Under the pieces are notes generated by a model. That model made no database searches, had not been told where the DNA came from, and saw only the letters and a list, made by a program, of their open reading frames with translations. DNA of 64,000 bases from assembly GCF_963678635.1 (NCBI RefSeq), contig NC_087062.1:10954670-11018669 (forward strand), written 5' to 3'. The DNA is from Symsagittifera roscoffensis (taxonomy: Eukaryota; Xenacoelomorpha; Acoela; Convolutidae). Both the position numbers and the translations under genes were made by a program. Below are positions 8,827-20,694 of this stretch, piece after piece (position 1 is the first letter of the stretch; the number at the start of each line of letters is the position of its first letter).

Positions 8827-10350
8827 ATGGAAGGACATGTTTGCAACTTGGGGCACTGCCTGATTACGCTGAGCGAGCAGCATCGACAACTGGCACGATT
8901 GTACGGAAGTTTGAGCATGTCAGATAAGAGTGGCATGGAGTTGGTCGCGGACTGTCATGGGCTGACGGATGTAAACTTGACCACAGCCTTGGGATTTTGT
9001 AGCATGACGAGTTCGATAGAATCGCTTGAGCGCCTGCACTGTGCCCATGAGCTAGTGACGTTCCTCACAGTGGAAGTATTCCCTGGAGCATTGCAGACAG
9101 AGCAGAAGATCGGAGGCTTGCGAGAAGCTCTGGAGAACGAAATGAACCTGAAGCATAGTGAAGCCTATCATAAACCTACTGGTTCAAAATATCTGGTGGG
9201 TTCAAGCTCCGCGCCATATTGTAGTAGTAGGTATCCTACGCACATGGTGGTGATGGATGCGAGGACGCAGCAGGTGTTGATTGACCAACTTTTCTCTGTG
9301 CCAAAGTGCGTGAGGTTGGCCAGAATGTCGGAGAGGTCATATGATTTGTTGGCGAAGATCTTTCGGGCAGTCCCGAAGAGATCTGAAGGCGAGTTGCAAG
9401 ACGTAGTGAGTGAAGAGTTCCTGAGATTGAACGAAGGTAATGTGAGTGAGTTCCAGAAGCAGAAAGCGAGTGGAGCGTTACCCACTGAATTCCCCACCAT
9501 AGAAGAGAAAGACTATTTACACAGAATTCTGATGGAGGTGGAACCGTTGCTCGGAGCCTCAGGGTATCGGACCCAAAGGAACATAGTGAGAACCCATGGG
9601 GAGTATCCTTGCCACTGCTTGGCGCAGACGTTATGGTACCCCAAACGCGGGAATCTGATGCTAGTATGGGACGTGGAGGAGTTGTACTCTACGGGGTTGC
9701 CCGATCAGAATCAACAGGTGTCAATCGTGGTGGTTAGTGCCATGCTGGCAGCGAGATGGTTGGAGGCTAAAGCGGACACAAGTGAACAGGAGACGGCCGT
9801 GCCGACTCCTGAGCAGCTGAGCAACGTGAAGATGAGTCGTGAATTGGATCTTTTCAGGACCACCTGCAAGGTTCTGAGAACACCCAAAGCCATTGAAAGA
9901 ATATGGTCAAGGCAAAGATTGATGCCTTGGTTCCGTGCAGTGATGACATCGTGGATGTATGAACGCGCGAAGCGTCATATGTCGAGGAACACGGAAGCCT
10001 ATCAATCTTTCCAGCTAGATATAGGACCGGGATCCTATAAGAGAGCATTCCTGACGCACAGAAACGAGGTCACCACGGCGGTGAAGCGAGTAGCTGGGGC
10101 GCCTTGTGTAACTGAAGATGAGAAGAAAGAGGTCTTAAGAGCTGACCTAGAAAGAAATGTGAGCCTATGTCTTCACAACAGCTTTTGCAGGAACCGAGAG
10201 CAAAAGGTGAATGTGGACCTGCTACCTTGTTGCAAACCGAGGCTGTTGGAACAGGAGAGTTGGGGCACGGCCCGCAACTCCATGGACATGCTGGAGAAAG
10301 TCCTAGAAGACAGCGAAGCTGAAGATCAAGATGGAGGAGCAATGGAATGA
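8827..10350 (+). CDS. Unknown protein family B (507 codons)
   Basis: This is an intact frame from ATG 8827 to TGA 10348-10350, in the same register as the preceding frame. Landmarks are LTVEVFPGALQTEQKIGG, VLIDQLFSVPK, a Cys/His patch HGEYPCHCLAQTLWYP, the hydrophobic helix VVVSAMLAARWLEA, FRTTCKVLRTPKAIERIW, and a Cys-rich tail (LCLHNSFCRNR, LLPCCKP). It ends in an acidic segment. No established fold is evident to me. Each landmark recurs in decayed relatives at 60.0-61.1 kb and 27.8-28.9 kb, in order and similarly spaced, showing a conserved repeated family. An endonuclease or recombinase role is possible but unsupported. Confidence 0.63.
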   Translation: MEGHVCNLGHCLITLSEQHRQLARLYGSLSMSDKSGMELVADCHGLTDVNLTTALGFCSMTSSIESLERLHCAHELVTFLTVEVFPGALQTEQKIGGLREALENEMNLKHSEAYHKPTGSKYLVGSSSAPYCSSRYPTHMVVMDARTQQVLIDQLFSVPKCVRLARMSERSYDLLAKIFRAVPKRSEGELQDVVSEEFLRLNEGNVSEFQKQKASGALPTEFPTIEEKDYLHRILMEVEPLLGASGYRTQRNIVRTHGEYPCHCLAQTLWYPKRGNLMLVWDVEELYSTGLPDQNQQVSIVVVSAMLAARWLEAKADTSEQETAVPTPEQLSNVKMSRELDLFRTTCKVLRTPKAIERIWSRQRLMPWFRAVMTSWMYERAKRHMSRNTEAYQSFQLDIGPGSYKRAFLTHRNEVTTAVKRVAGAPCVTEDEKKEVLRADLERNVSLCLHNSFCRNREQKVNVDLLPCCKPRLLEQESWGTARNSMDMLEKVLEDSEAEDQDGGAME

Positions 10351-11009
10351 AGATGATGGAACGAAGAGGACAAGTGAAGACGTGAGCAAGAAAAGAAGAG
10401 AAGGAGAAAAAACTTGATTGTCTTTGTGTGTTAAAACTTAAACCAATCAACTAAGTTTGATTATTGAACTTGTTAAACGTTTTGTTTTGATTTAGTTTGG
10501 TCAAATCAAACTTTGAAAATTGTTGCAATTGTTAAAATTGTTGAAAGAAAATTTTAGTTACACTACTTATGTATATATATATAGAACATAGGTGAGTATA
10601 TTTACCTATTTAAACACGACTGAAGTTTTTAACCTGTGTAAGAGACAATTTCACTGTGTGGCGACATGGTAAATTTGAGTAAACTCGCTCGAGAAGGGTA
10701 AGTAACTCAATAACTTTCCTAGCCACAGAGTTTCTTAGTTTTAATATTGAAAGGACTGCATAAATAACTGATTGTACTTGGTGAGTGACGTTAAGTTAAT
10801 TTTAACGGGTGCGTGGCCGTGCCACGTCCCAACTTTTTAATCACAAAGAGCGAAAAGAAGTTTTATGGCAAGATGACGTAAGTAGTCAGAAAAAAAAATT
10901 GTATCTAGGACACTCCTCATGGTGCAAATTTTGTGAAAATGTTGAAAGGCAGTGAGATGTAGTACGATGCCATTTGTGAACACGTAGTGAGTTGAGGTGG
11001 AGCAGATAA
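10351..11009. other. AT-rich non-coding stretch after family B gene
   Basis: No protein-coding frame is supported. The sequence is AT-rich apart from a GC patch near 10,808-10,830 with palindromic character (GTGCGTGGCCGTGCCACG). A short TA run lies at 10,572-10,581. It probably holds the 3' flank of the preceding gene and an intron or spacer before the coding fragment at 11,010. Confidence 0.4.
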
Positions 11010-11482
11010 ATTTCATTTTCTGATGCGATTTGTAAGATTGATTACAGAGAACTGGAACACTACTTGACGATAACCCGGTGTTATGCGATCAATAGGGACA
11101 TTGATGGGGACTTGTCCGGGGAGTATGTGCCATTCAAGGGACGAAAAAACAGAACAACGACAAATATTGTGGAAAACGGTCGCACAAGAGACGAGAAGTA
11201 CGAAGGCTCTTATCGTGGCAACAAAACACGATAAGACTCTTAGCAGTGGATATTAGTGGAGAAGGAAGCTTCAGTGGGGAAGGAATATTCCACGGAACCC
11301 TCCCGTGCCACAAATTGGGAGAGATAACAGCGTTATCTCGGGAAGATTACGGAAGCGGAGGCTTGGTCCCCCAGAGACTGTTGTATGTGAAGGGACTATA
11401 TAAAACTGACTTTGTAGCTACTTGGATGTCGTGGAACTTTGAATTAACACCGGTATTATTTGATATTTTAGAATATGAGTAG
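11010..11482 (+). pseudogene. Coding fragment of the unknown element (two frames)
   Basis: The first frame, open from 11,010 to TAA 11,232, lacks an ATG and reads YRELEHYLTITRCYAINRDI then GEYVPFKGRKNRTT. It is followed in another frame by 11,246-11,482 (MDISGEGSFSGEG...), which ends LYKTDFVATWMSWNFELTPV. Base composition matches the GC-richer unknown genes upstream, so I take this as a further exon or fragment of the same element. No domain is recognised. The frame change at 11,232-11,246 and the missing start suggest decay or splicing. Confidence 0.42.
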
Positions 11483-11700
11483 CTAGAGAGAGGAAAGGGT
11501 CAATCCATCTCCAATGGATTTAATATAGAACTGTCACACAAAAACATATTAAAATAGGTTGTTCGAGCCGTGTTTTTAATAGCAATCACGAAGTCTGAGG
11601 ATCCGAGACTCAGCTATGTGGTTGTGTTCGCATGTAAACGAAAGCCGATCAAAAGTCGTTTGACCAATGGCCTAAAAATAGTAACTTTTTACTTCGCCCT
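11483..11700. other. Non-coding spacer
   Basis: I see no gene. This short stretch links the last coding fragment to the direct repeat beginning at 11,701. Confidence 0.4.
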
Positions 11701-12196
11701 AATCAGACCAGAAAATCAACTGGCAAGGTCGAGACGGTGAAAAGCGAGTAGGATTAAGGTAACTGACGCCTGCCAGTCGTTAATAGGTACTTTTTCTACG
11801 CTCCGTCGCTGTGTAGTATTTGGGCGAATGTTACATAGACGTTTTTAAGGCGCTCCTGGGTGGGCCTGTCAAAGGCATAAGACCATCATGATCAGCAAGC
11901 GTTTCAGCGACGAACCCTCCGCTCCGAGCGTATGCCCGAGTTAGAGGCCTTAATGACCGTTATTGTACTAGGGGGAAGGTGCGTACCCTCCGTCTAGTAC
12001 TATTTAGCTTTTTAACTTAGTTAACACCGAAAATTCCGGGGGCCGGAGGGTTAGGTTAGAAATCAGACCAGAAAATCAACTGGTAAGGTCGAGACGGTGA
12101 AAAACGAGTAGGATTAAGGTAACTGACGCCTGCCAGTCGTTAATAGGTACTTTTTCTACGCTCCGTCGCTGTGTAGTATTTGGGCGAATGTTACAT
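11701..12196. repeat. 360-bp-period direct repeat (1.4 units)
   Basis: The segment 11,701-11,836 recurs at 12,061-12,196 with two mismatches seen (GGCAAGG/GGTAAGG and AAAGCG/AAAACG), a period of exactly 360 bp. Between the copies is a GC-richer region containing an imperfect palindrome at about 11,966-12,001 with GTACTAG and CTAGTAC arms. After the second copy the sequence switches abruptly to retrotransposon DNA, while the first copy continues into unit-specific sequence. It could be the stub of a satellite array or duplicated ends of the unknown element. Confidence 0.85.
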
Positions 12197-14464
12197 TAAA
12201 ACCAGATCAGCAACACTATCTTTGAATTTCTAAACTTTAACCTCCAATCCAAATCCTAATTTTTTTCTGAACTTGTTTTTTATTTTAACTTTATATTCAG
12301 ATCATTAAGGCTTCCTTTGGATCACTTCATATGTTTACTCCCACCTCCCAGACTAGTGTCGAACGAACTCAAGCGTTGATTCACTTTTCAACCTTATTGT
12401 ACGACCAAGGATTAACTGAATTTTTTCCTTCGGTTACTCATCCATCACTTGCACCCTACCTCTTAAATGACCCAGGCCTAGAACAAATTTTGGAACAAAT
12501 TAAAACTAAAATAGTCTCTAATATCCTACTGTTGTTCTAATTCTACCTGAACCTTATGAATTGATAAAATTTTCTCCAACACTCGATCTCATATCAATCC
12601 CCTTTTAGATAAAATTAAGTTTACTTAAGGTCACTTTAAGGTACTGTAAGGAAAGTCATATTCGCTTGAGTGCAATAAAAAATACCGATCTATTGGATTG
12701 GTATATTCTCCCCCAACCCGTCTTGCCACGACAATATACCGCGCTGATTAAGAAAATTTAGTAAATAAAAAATGACACCTGGGTTTCGCATTAATCACTC
12801 TAACACTTAGAACATGATTTTAATGGGAAAATGAACAAATAATAATTCCCCATAATTGTTTAATTAGGATTTGGACCAAAACCGTATCTTAATTTAAAAA
12901 AACACATACGTTCTCCTTATTACAACACAAAAACACAAAATAGTGTATATTACTAAGCAAAAAACTAATCACATATATAGACGATGCCTTAATACAATCA
13001 TATACAACAAAAAAATGTTCAAACTTTAGAAAAAAAACCTTCAAGTTTTATACTAAAAAACAAGAAAGCAGCCCCAGACAAATTACATTATTTCCTCACT
13101 TGCATTAAATTTTAGGACATATCATTGAAAGACGAACAATTACATCTCTAAAACCAAAAAAACACTCATTTCTAAAGCAACAATCACCAACAATGGAAAA
13201 AAATACATTAGTTTCTTGTAATGCAAGTTTTTTTCAGCAAAACTGTTTATAAAAGGCAATTATATTTTAGACCATTCAAAACATCCTACGGCAACAAAAT
13301 AACTTTAAATGGACAATAGAACATCACAAACGTTTCGATGAAATTGAAAAGCGCTTTAGCGAAAAAGATTCAAATACTACCACAGACCCAAATTAACTAT
13401 TTTATGCAATGTGCGACGCATCCAACTATGGAATTAGCGCAGCAATTCCACAATTTCATCAAAAAAATAAACAAAATGAATTTAATATCTGCAAAATAAA
13501 GACAAGCAGAACTACGACTCAAGCTGAACTACGACTCTCTACATTATGAGAGAGTGTACAGCAATATTATATACACTAACAGGATACGAATTTTTAGTCC
13601 TTGGATCAAAACATCCAACAATTTTTTGGATTTTTTGTCACAAACCTATCATAATTCTCTTTACACAGAATTCTAATCCCAATCATAGAGTACATATATT
13701 TGAATTTTTGAAATAATGCAACTTGCATTTACTCTCGACGGCAAATAAAAAAATTGCCTTACCAGATACGAGTACTAGAAACATCCCACAGGAACGAATT
13801 ACACGAAACAACAGTTATAATACAGCTAGATATGAAAAAACAACAAAATGATACATAAATTGAAAAAAAAAATAGCGTGATTCTACGTCTGAATAGGTCT
13901 AACCAAATCTTGTTGATAATGAAGCTGAAACCAGGTCACAACCAGGACGACAAACCAAATCTCTGCATCGCAAAGTGAAAAAGCAGACTACAACAATTAT
14001 TCATCTACAAAAAAATTCATGCAGTGAATTTCTATTGTTTACTATATGGACTGCAAAAAATTGAGCCGTAAAATTGATTTCCAAGCCGTATATTTCTAAA
14101 ACTACGCAGAATTAGATTTGTACATGAACACCTAGTCGACAAAAAAACTTAAATATACCTCAAAATCTCAAAATTCCAAAATCTGCAGTAATTATATAAA
14201 AAATTTCAAATAAAAATTAGTTAGTAGAAAGAATTTAATCATTAACTTCTATAGAAACAAATACTTACTTGCTTCTCGAGTAATTTTTCTGTTATTGTTC
14301 TTCTTCAGCTAACATAAAAATCATAATCTGAAAATCAACGAATTTAATTCCAACTCAAGATCATCAAGACCTCTCTTGAATCTTTAACCATTTTCGAAGC
14401 ATTTAGGTCTAAATTAGTTTTTATCAAGACTTATTCTTGCTTGAATTAAATTTTATTGTGTTCA
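12197..14464 (+). mobile_element. Internally deleted Ty3/gypsy-like retrotransposon, array unit 1
   Basis: The unit begins at the TTAAAACCAGATCA motif. It carries a short gag-like start (12,331-12,540; TSQTSVERTQALIHFS), then jumps to reverse transcriptase with YIDDALIQ at 12,974, and then RNase H from about 13,316 to 13,735. Most of gag, protease and the RT palm N-terminus are missing, and all frames contain stops. An A/T-rich tail (14,200-14,464) contains ATCATCAAG repeats and probably belongs to the LTR or leader. Confidence 0.75.
12331..12540 (+). pseudogene. Gag-like N-terminal fragment of the retrotransposon
   Basis: Sixty-nine codons read FTPTSQTSVERTQALIHFST, then LLYDQGLTEFF and YLLNDPGLEQILEQI. 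The same segment starts every unit of the array (about 14,600, 16,850, 19,130 and 38,110) but is broken by frameshifts in most. Its position after the presumed leader and before pol argues for gag. No zinc knuckle is present because the rest of gag is deleted. Confidence 0.5.
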
Positions 14465-16714
14465 ATTAAAACCAGATCATCAACACTATTTTTGAATTTC
14501 TAAACTTTAACCTCCAATCCATATCCTAATTTTTTTCTGAACTTGTATTTTTTTTTAATTTTGTATTCAGATCATCAAGGCTTCCCTTGGATCACTTCAT
14601 AAATTTACTCCCACCTCCCAAACAAGTGTCGAACAAACTCAAGCGTTGACTCACTCTTCAACCTTCTTGTACGACCAAGGATTATCTGACTTTTTTCCTT
14701 CGGTTAATCATCCATCACTTGCACCCTACCTCTTAAATGACCCAGGCCTAGAACAGCTCTTGGAACAAGTTCAAACTAAAATAGTCTCTAATAACTTCCT
14801 GAATCTTATGAATTGATAAAATTTTCTCCATCACTCGATCTCATATCAATCCCCATTCAAATAAAATTAAGTTTACTTAAGGTCACTTTAAGGTACTGTA
14901 AGGAAGGTCATATTCGCTTGAGTGCAATAAAAAAGACCGTTCTATTGGATTAATATACTCTCCCCCAACCCGTCTTGCCACGACAATATACCGCGCTGAT
15001 TAAGATAACCTCACAAAAAGTGTAAGAAGTTACAGTTTAGTAAATAGAAATCGACACCTGGATTTCGCATTAATCACTCTAACACATAGAACATGACTTT
15101 TTGGGAAAATGAACCAACAATAGTTCCCTATAATTGTTTATTTAAGAGTTCTACATACAACCTCCTTATTACACCACAAAAACAAAAAAAAATAGTGTCT
15201 ATTACTCAGCAAAAAACTAACCACATACATAGACGATGCCTTAATACAATCAGATACAACAAAAAAGTGTTCAAACTTTAGGAAAAAAGCCTTCAAGTTT
15301 TATACTAAAAAACAAGAAAGCAGCCCCAGACAAATTACATTATTTCCTCACTCGCATTAGATTTTAGGACACATCATTGAAAGACGAACAAATACATCTC
15401 TAAAATCAAAAAAAGACTCAGTTCTAAAGCAACAATCACCAACTAATGGAAAGAAAATACATTAGTTTCTTGTAATGCAAGTTTTTCTCAGCAAAAATTT
15501 ATATAAAAGGCAAGTATATTTGAGAACATTCAAAAGATCCTACGGCAACAAAATAATTTTGAATGGACAGTAAAACATCACAAACGTTTCGATGAAATTG
15601 AAAAGCGCTTCAGCGAAAAAGATTCAAATACTACCACAGACCCAAATCAACTATTTTATGCAATGTGCGACGCATCCAACTACGGAATTAGTGCAGCATT
15701 TCTACAATTTCAACAAAAAAATAAACGAAATGAATTTGATATCTGCAAATTCAAGACTAACAGAACTACGAATCAAGCTGAACTACGACTCTCTACATTA
15801 TGAGAGAGTGTACAGCAATATTATATACACTAACAGGATACGAATTTTTAGTCCTTGGATCAAAACATCCAACAATTTTATTTACCGGTCACAAATCTAT
15901 CATATTCTCTTTACACAGAATTCTAATCTCAACCATAGAGTACAAATATTTGAAGTTTTTGAAATATTGCAACTTGCATTTACTCTCGGCGGCAGGTAAA
16001 AAAATTGCCTTACCAGATACGAGTACTAGAAACATCCCACAGGAACGAATTACACGAAACACAACAGTTATAATACAGCTAGATAAGAAAAAACAACGAA
16101 ATGATACACAAATTGAAAAAAATAGCGTGATTCCACGTCTGAATAAGCCTAACCAAATCTTGTTGATAATAAAGCTGAAACCAGGTCACAACCAGGACGA
16201 CAAACCAAATCTCTGCATCGCAAACTGAAAAAGCAGACTACAACAATTATTCATCTACAAAAGAATTCATGCAGTGAATTTCTATTCTTTACTATATGGA
16301 CTGCAAAAAATAGAGCCGTAAAATTGATTTCAAAGCCGTATATTTCTAAAACTACGCAGAATAGGTGATGTACATGAACATCTAGTCGACAAAAAAAATT
16401 AAATATACCTCAAAATCTCAAAATTCCAAAATCTGCAGTAATTCTATAAAAAATTTCAAGTAAAAATTAGTTAGTAGAAAGAATTTAATCATTAACTTCT
16501 ATAGAAACAAATACTTACTTGCTTCTCGAGTAATTTTTCTGTTATTGTTCTTCTTCAGCTAACATAAAAATCATAATCTGAAAATCAACGAATTTAATTC
16601 CAACTCAAGATCATCAAGACCTCTCTTGAATCTTTAACCATTTTCGAAGCATTTAGGTCTAAATTACTTTTTATCAAGACTTATTCTTGCTTGAATTAAA
16701 TTTTATTGTGTTCA
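14465..16714 (+). mobile_element. Internally deleted Ty3/gypsy-like retrotransposon, array unit 2
   Basis: This unit has the same layout as unit 1: leader motif, gag start at about 14,600, YIDD at 15,226-15,237, then the RT thumb (LGHIIERRTN), FEWTVKHHKRFDEIEKRFSE as the RT-RNase H connection, and RNase H with FYAMCDASNYGISAAFLQ (Asp at 15,669) and a MRECTAILYTLTGYEFLV helix. These are standard retroelement pol landmarks. The RNase H region is close to open over 15,560-15,990. Units 2 and 3 are nearly identical (a 62-codon frame recurs unchanged at 15,093 and 17,361), so the array is young. Confidence 0.8.
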
Positions 16715-18991
16715 ATTAAAACCAGATCATCAACACTATTTTTGAATTTCTAAACTTTAACCTTCAATCCATATCCTAATTTTTTTCTGAACTTGTATTT
16801 TATTTTAATTTTGTATTCAGATCATCAAGGCTTCCCTTGGATCACTTCATAAATTTACTCCCACCTCCCAAACAAGTGTCGAACAAACTCAAGCGTTGAC
16901 TCACTCTTCAACCTTCTTGTACGACCAAGGATTATCTGACTTTTTTCCTTCGGTTAATCATTCATCATTTGCACCCTACCTCTTAAATGAACCAGGCCTA
17001 GAACAGCTCTTGGAACAAGTTAAAACTAAAATAGTCTCGAATAACTTACTGTTGTTCTAATTATACCTGAATCTTATGAATTGATAAAATTTTCTCCAAC
17101 ACTCGATCTCATATCAATCCCCATTCAAATAAAATTAAGTTTACTTAAGGTCACTTTAAGGTACTGTAAGGAAGGTCATATTCGCTTGAGTGCAATAAAA
17201 AAGACCGTTCTATTGGATTGATATATTCTCCCCCAACCCGTCTTGCCACGACAATATACCGCGCTGATTAAGATAACCTCACAAAAAGTGTAAGAAGTTA
17301 CAGTTTAGTAAATAGAAATCGACACCTGGATTTCGCATTAATCACTCTAACACATAGAACATGACTTTTTGGGAAAATGAACCAACAATAGTTCCCTATA
17401 ATTGTTTATTTAAGAGTTCTACATACAACCTCCTTATTACACCACAAAAACAAAAAAAAATAGTGTCTATTACTCAGCAAAAAACTAACCACATACATAG
17501 ACGATGCCTTAATACAATCAGATACAACAAAAAAGTGTTCAAACTTTAGGAAAAAAGCCTTCAAGTTTTATACTAAAAAACAAGAAAGCAGCCCCAGACA
17601 AATTACATTATTTCCTCACTCGCATTAGATTTTAGGACACATCATTGAAAGACGAACAAATACATCTCTAAAATCAAAAAAAGACTCAGTTCTAAAGCAA
17701 CAATCACCAACTAATGGAAAGAAAATACATTAGTTTCTTGTAATGCAAGTTTTTCTCAGCAAAAATTTATATAAAAGGCAAGTATATTTGAGAACATTCA
17801 AAAGATCCTACGGCAACAAAATAATTTTGAATGGACAGTAAAACATCACAAACGTTTCGATGAAATTGAAAAGCGCTTCAGCGAAAAAGATTCAAATCAA
17901 CCCAAATCAACCCACAGACCCAAATCAACTATTTTATGCAATGTGCGACGCATCCAACTACGGAATTAGTGCAGCATTTCTACAATTTCAACAAAAAAAT
18001 AAACGAAATGAATTTGATATCTGCAAATTCAAGACTAACAGAACTACGAATCAAGCTGAGCTACGACTCTCTACATTATGAGAGAGTGTACAGCAATATT
18101 ATATACACTAACAGGATACAAATTTTTAGTCCTTGGATCAAAACATCCAACAATTTTATTTACCGGTCACAAATCTATCATATTCTCTTTACACAGAATT
18201 CTAATCTCAACCATAGAGTACAAATATTTGAAGTTTTTGAAATATTGCAACTTGCATTTACTCTCGACGGCAGGTAAAAAAATGCCTTACCAGATACGAG
18301 TACTAGAAACATCCCACAGGAACGAATTACACGAAACACAACAGTTATAATACAGCTAGATAAGAAAAAACAACGAAATGATACACAAATTGAAAAAAAA
18401 TAGCGTGATTCCACGTCTGAATAAGTCTAACCAAATTTTGTTGATAATAAAGCTGAAACCAGGTCACAACCAGGACGACAAACCAAATCTCTGCATCGCA
18501 AACTGAAAAAGCAGACTACAACAATTATTCATCTACAAAAGAATTCATGCAGTGAATTTCTATTCTTTACTATATGAACTGCAAAAAATAGAGCCGTAAA
18601 ATTGATTTCAAAGCCGTATATTTCTAAAACTACGCAGAATAGGTGATGTATCTGAACATCTAGTCGACAAAAAAACTTAAATATACCTCAAATTCTCAAA
18701 ATTCTAAAATCTGCAGTAATTCTACAAAAAATTTCATGTAAAAATTAATTAGTAGATAGCATTCAATCATTAACTTCCAGAAAAACAAACACTTACTTGC
18801 TTCTCGAGGAATTTTTCTGTTATTGTTTTTCTTCAGCTAACATAAAAATCATGAATTGAAAATCAACGAATTTAATTCCAACTCAATATCATCAAGACTT
18901 CTCTTGGATCTTTAACCATTTTTGAATCATTTAGGTCTTAATTACTTTTTATCAAGACATATTCTTGCTTGGTTTAAACTTTAATGTATTC
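16715..18991 (+). mobile_element. Internally deleted Ty3/gypsy-like retrotransposon, array unit 3
   Basis: This near copy of unit 2 is offset by about 2,268 bp, with YIDD at 17,494 and RNase H at about 17,828-18,270. Small differences are an altered ATCAACCC repeat near 17,896 and single-base changes. The deletion joining gag start to late RT is the same as in units 1 and 2, so the deleted form was amplified as a unit rather than each copy being deleted independently. Confidence 0.8.
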
Positions 18992-19925
18992 ATTTAAAAC
19001 CAGATCATCGAAACTATCTTTGAATTTCTAAGATTTAACCTCCAATCCAAATCCTAATTTTTTTCTGAACTTGTTTTTTATATTAACTTTATATTCAGAT
19101 CATCAAGGCTTCCCCTGGATCACTTCATATAATTACTCCCACCTCCCAAACTAGTGTCGAACGAAGTCAAGCGTTGATTCACTCTTCAAACTTCTTATAC
19201 GACCAAGGATTAACTGAATGTTTTCCAACAAACTAACCGTTCAGACTAGACTAAACAGTGAAGATCTTCGGTTACTCATCCATCACTTGCACCCTACCTC
19301 TTAAATGACCCAGGCCTAGAACAAATCTTGGAACAAATTAAAACTAAAATAATCTCTAACAACCTACTTGTGTTCTAATTATATGTGAACCATATGAATT
19401 GATAAAATTTTCTCCAACCCGCGATCAAATATCAATCCCCATTTAGAAATGATTAAATTTACTTGAGGTCGTTTTAAGGTACTGTAAGGAAGGTCATATT
19501 CGCTTGAATGCAATAAAAAAAGTCATACTATTGAATTGATATATTCTACCCCGACCCGTCTTGCCACGACAATATACCGCGTTGATTAGGATAACCTCAC
19601 AAACAGCGTAGGAAGTAACAATTTAGGAAATAAAAAATGACACCTGGATTTTGCATTAAGGATTCTAACACTTATAACATGACTCCAATGGGAAAATGAA
19701 CAAACAATAATTCCCCATAACTGTTTAATTAAAAGTCTTAGATACGACCTCCTTATTACACCACAAAAACACAAAGTAGTGTATATTATTAAGCAAAAAA
19801 CTAATCATATACAAGACGATGTCTTAATACAATCAGATATAACAAAAAATGTTCAAACTTTGGAAAAACACATTCAAGTTTTATACTAAAAAATATGAAA
19901 GCAGCCCCAGACAAATCACATAAGT
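18992..19925 (+). mobile_element. Truncated retrotransposon array unit 4
   Basis: It begins with TTTAAAACCAGATCATCG, the gag start near 19,130 and a gag segment (CCAACAAACTAACCGTTCAG) not kept in units 2-3. It runs through a diverged RT active-site region (CATATACAAGACGATGTC near 19,806) and stops at CAGACAAATCACA near 19,923. RNase H is absent. The truncation point meets unrelated sequence that leads into a minisatellite. Confidence 0.65.
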
Positions 19926-20694
19926 GAACAACATTTTTGTTATCACAGCGCGCCAACGTCACCAGAAACGTAAGTAAAATCCCAAAACCACCAATTTATT
20001 GATTGCAGCTAGGACTAAACATTTCCCAAATACTCAATACTTAACACTGATTTCCCAGTCAAACCAAACTTACAAAAAATACAACCAGTTAGAGGAAATT
20101 AATCATTTTTCTTTTCAATTGTCACAAAACAGTTATTCGAATATTTAGTTGAAGTATGTTGGCGGCCGCTTTGATTGGCAGTGACCGTTTTTATCATGAA
20201 AAATTCCTAGTCACCATCCATCTTGTTTGCACAAGTGAACCAAATTGATCAGATTACACTTATCAGATCTTAGAAGAAAAACCGTTTATCAATTTTTTCC
20301 TCAGAGCTAAGGTACCAATTCGAATACTTTAACCTACTATAAATAGTAAACTCAACACGTTTATGGCGATTCAACGCAAGGTTAGATCAAAAATTAGGTT
20401 TTATAGTTGAACTTCACTTTTCATATTCTTGACTTTTTCGGCACATTTTCTACTTTGAAATTCAAAAGTTAAGTTTTTGAAAACTTCGAAATTTGAAACT
20501 TATTTTTTTTCTGTTTCGTTGTGTTCATTGACTGTTTTCAACTGATTGCCTGTTTTAAAATATTTCAATGAAACGACTTCCGTATAGTTTTGACGCCATC
20601 ACAAAGTGACCGAAAGGACTTTGTTGTAGGTGATTTTTGCAGCTGTGGAACCCTTGAGGAAAACTGGAAGGGGTTACAGCCTAACTGCTGGTGA
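19926..20694. other. Unassigned sequence between retrotransposon fragment and minisatellite
   Basis: I see no gene, known repeat or RNA. The stretch is AT-rich with an isolated GCGGCCGC near 20,162 and CCAAT-type sequence beside it. It joins retrotransposon unit 4 to the 67-bp tandem repeat and may be an older host fragment. Confidence 0.4.
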
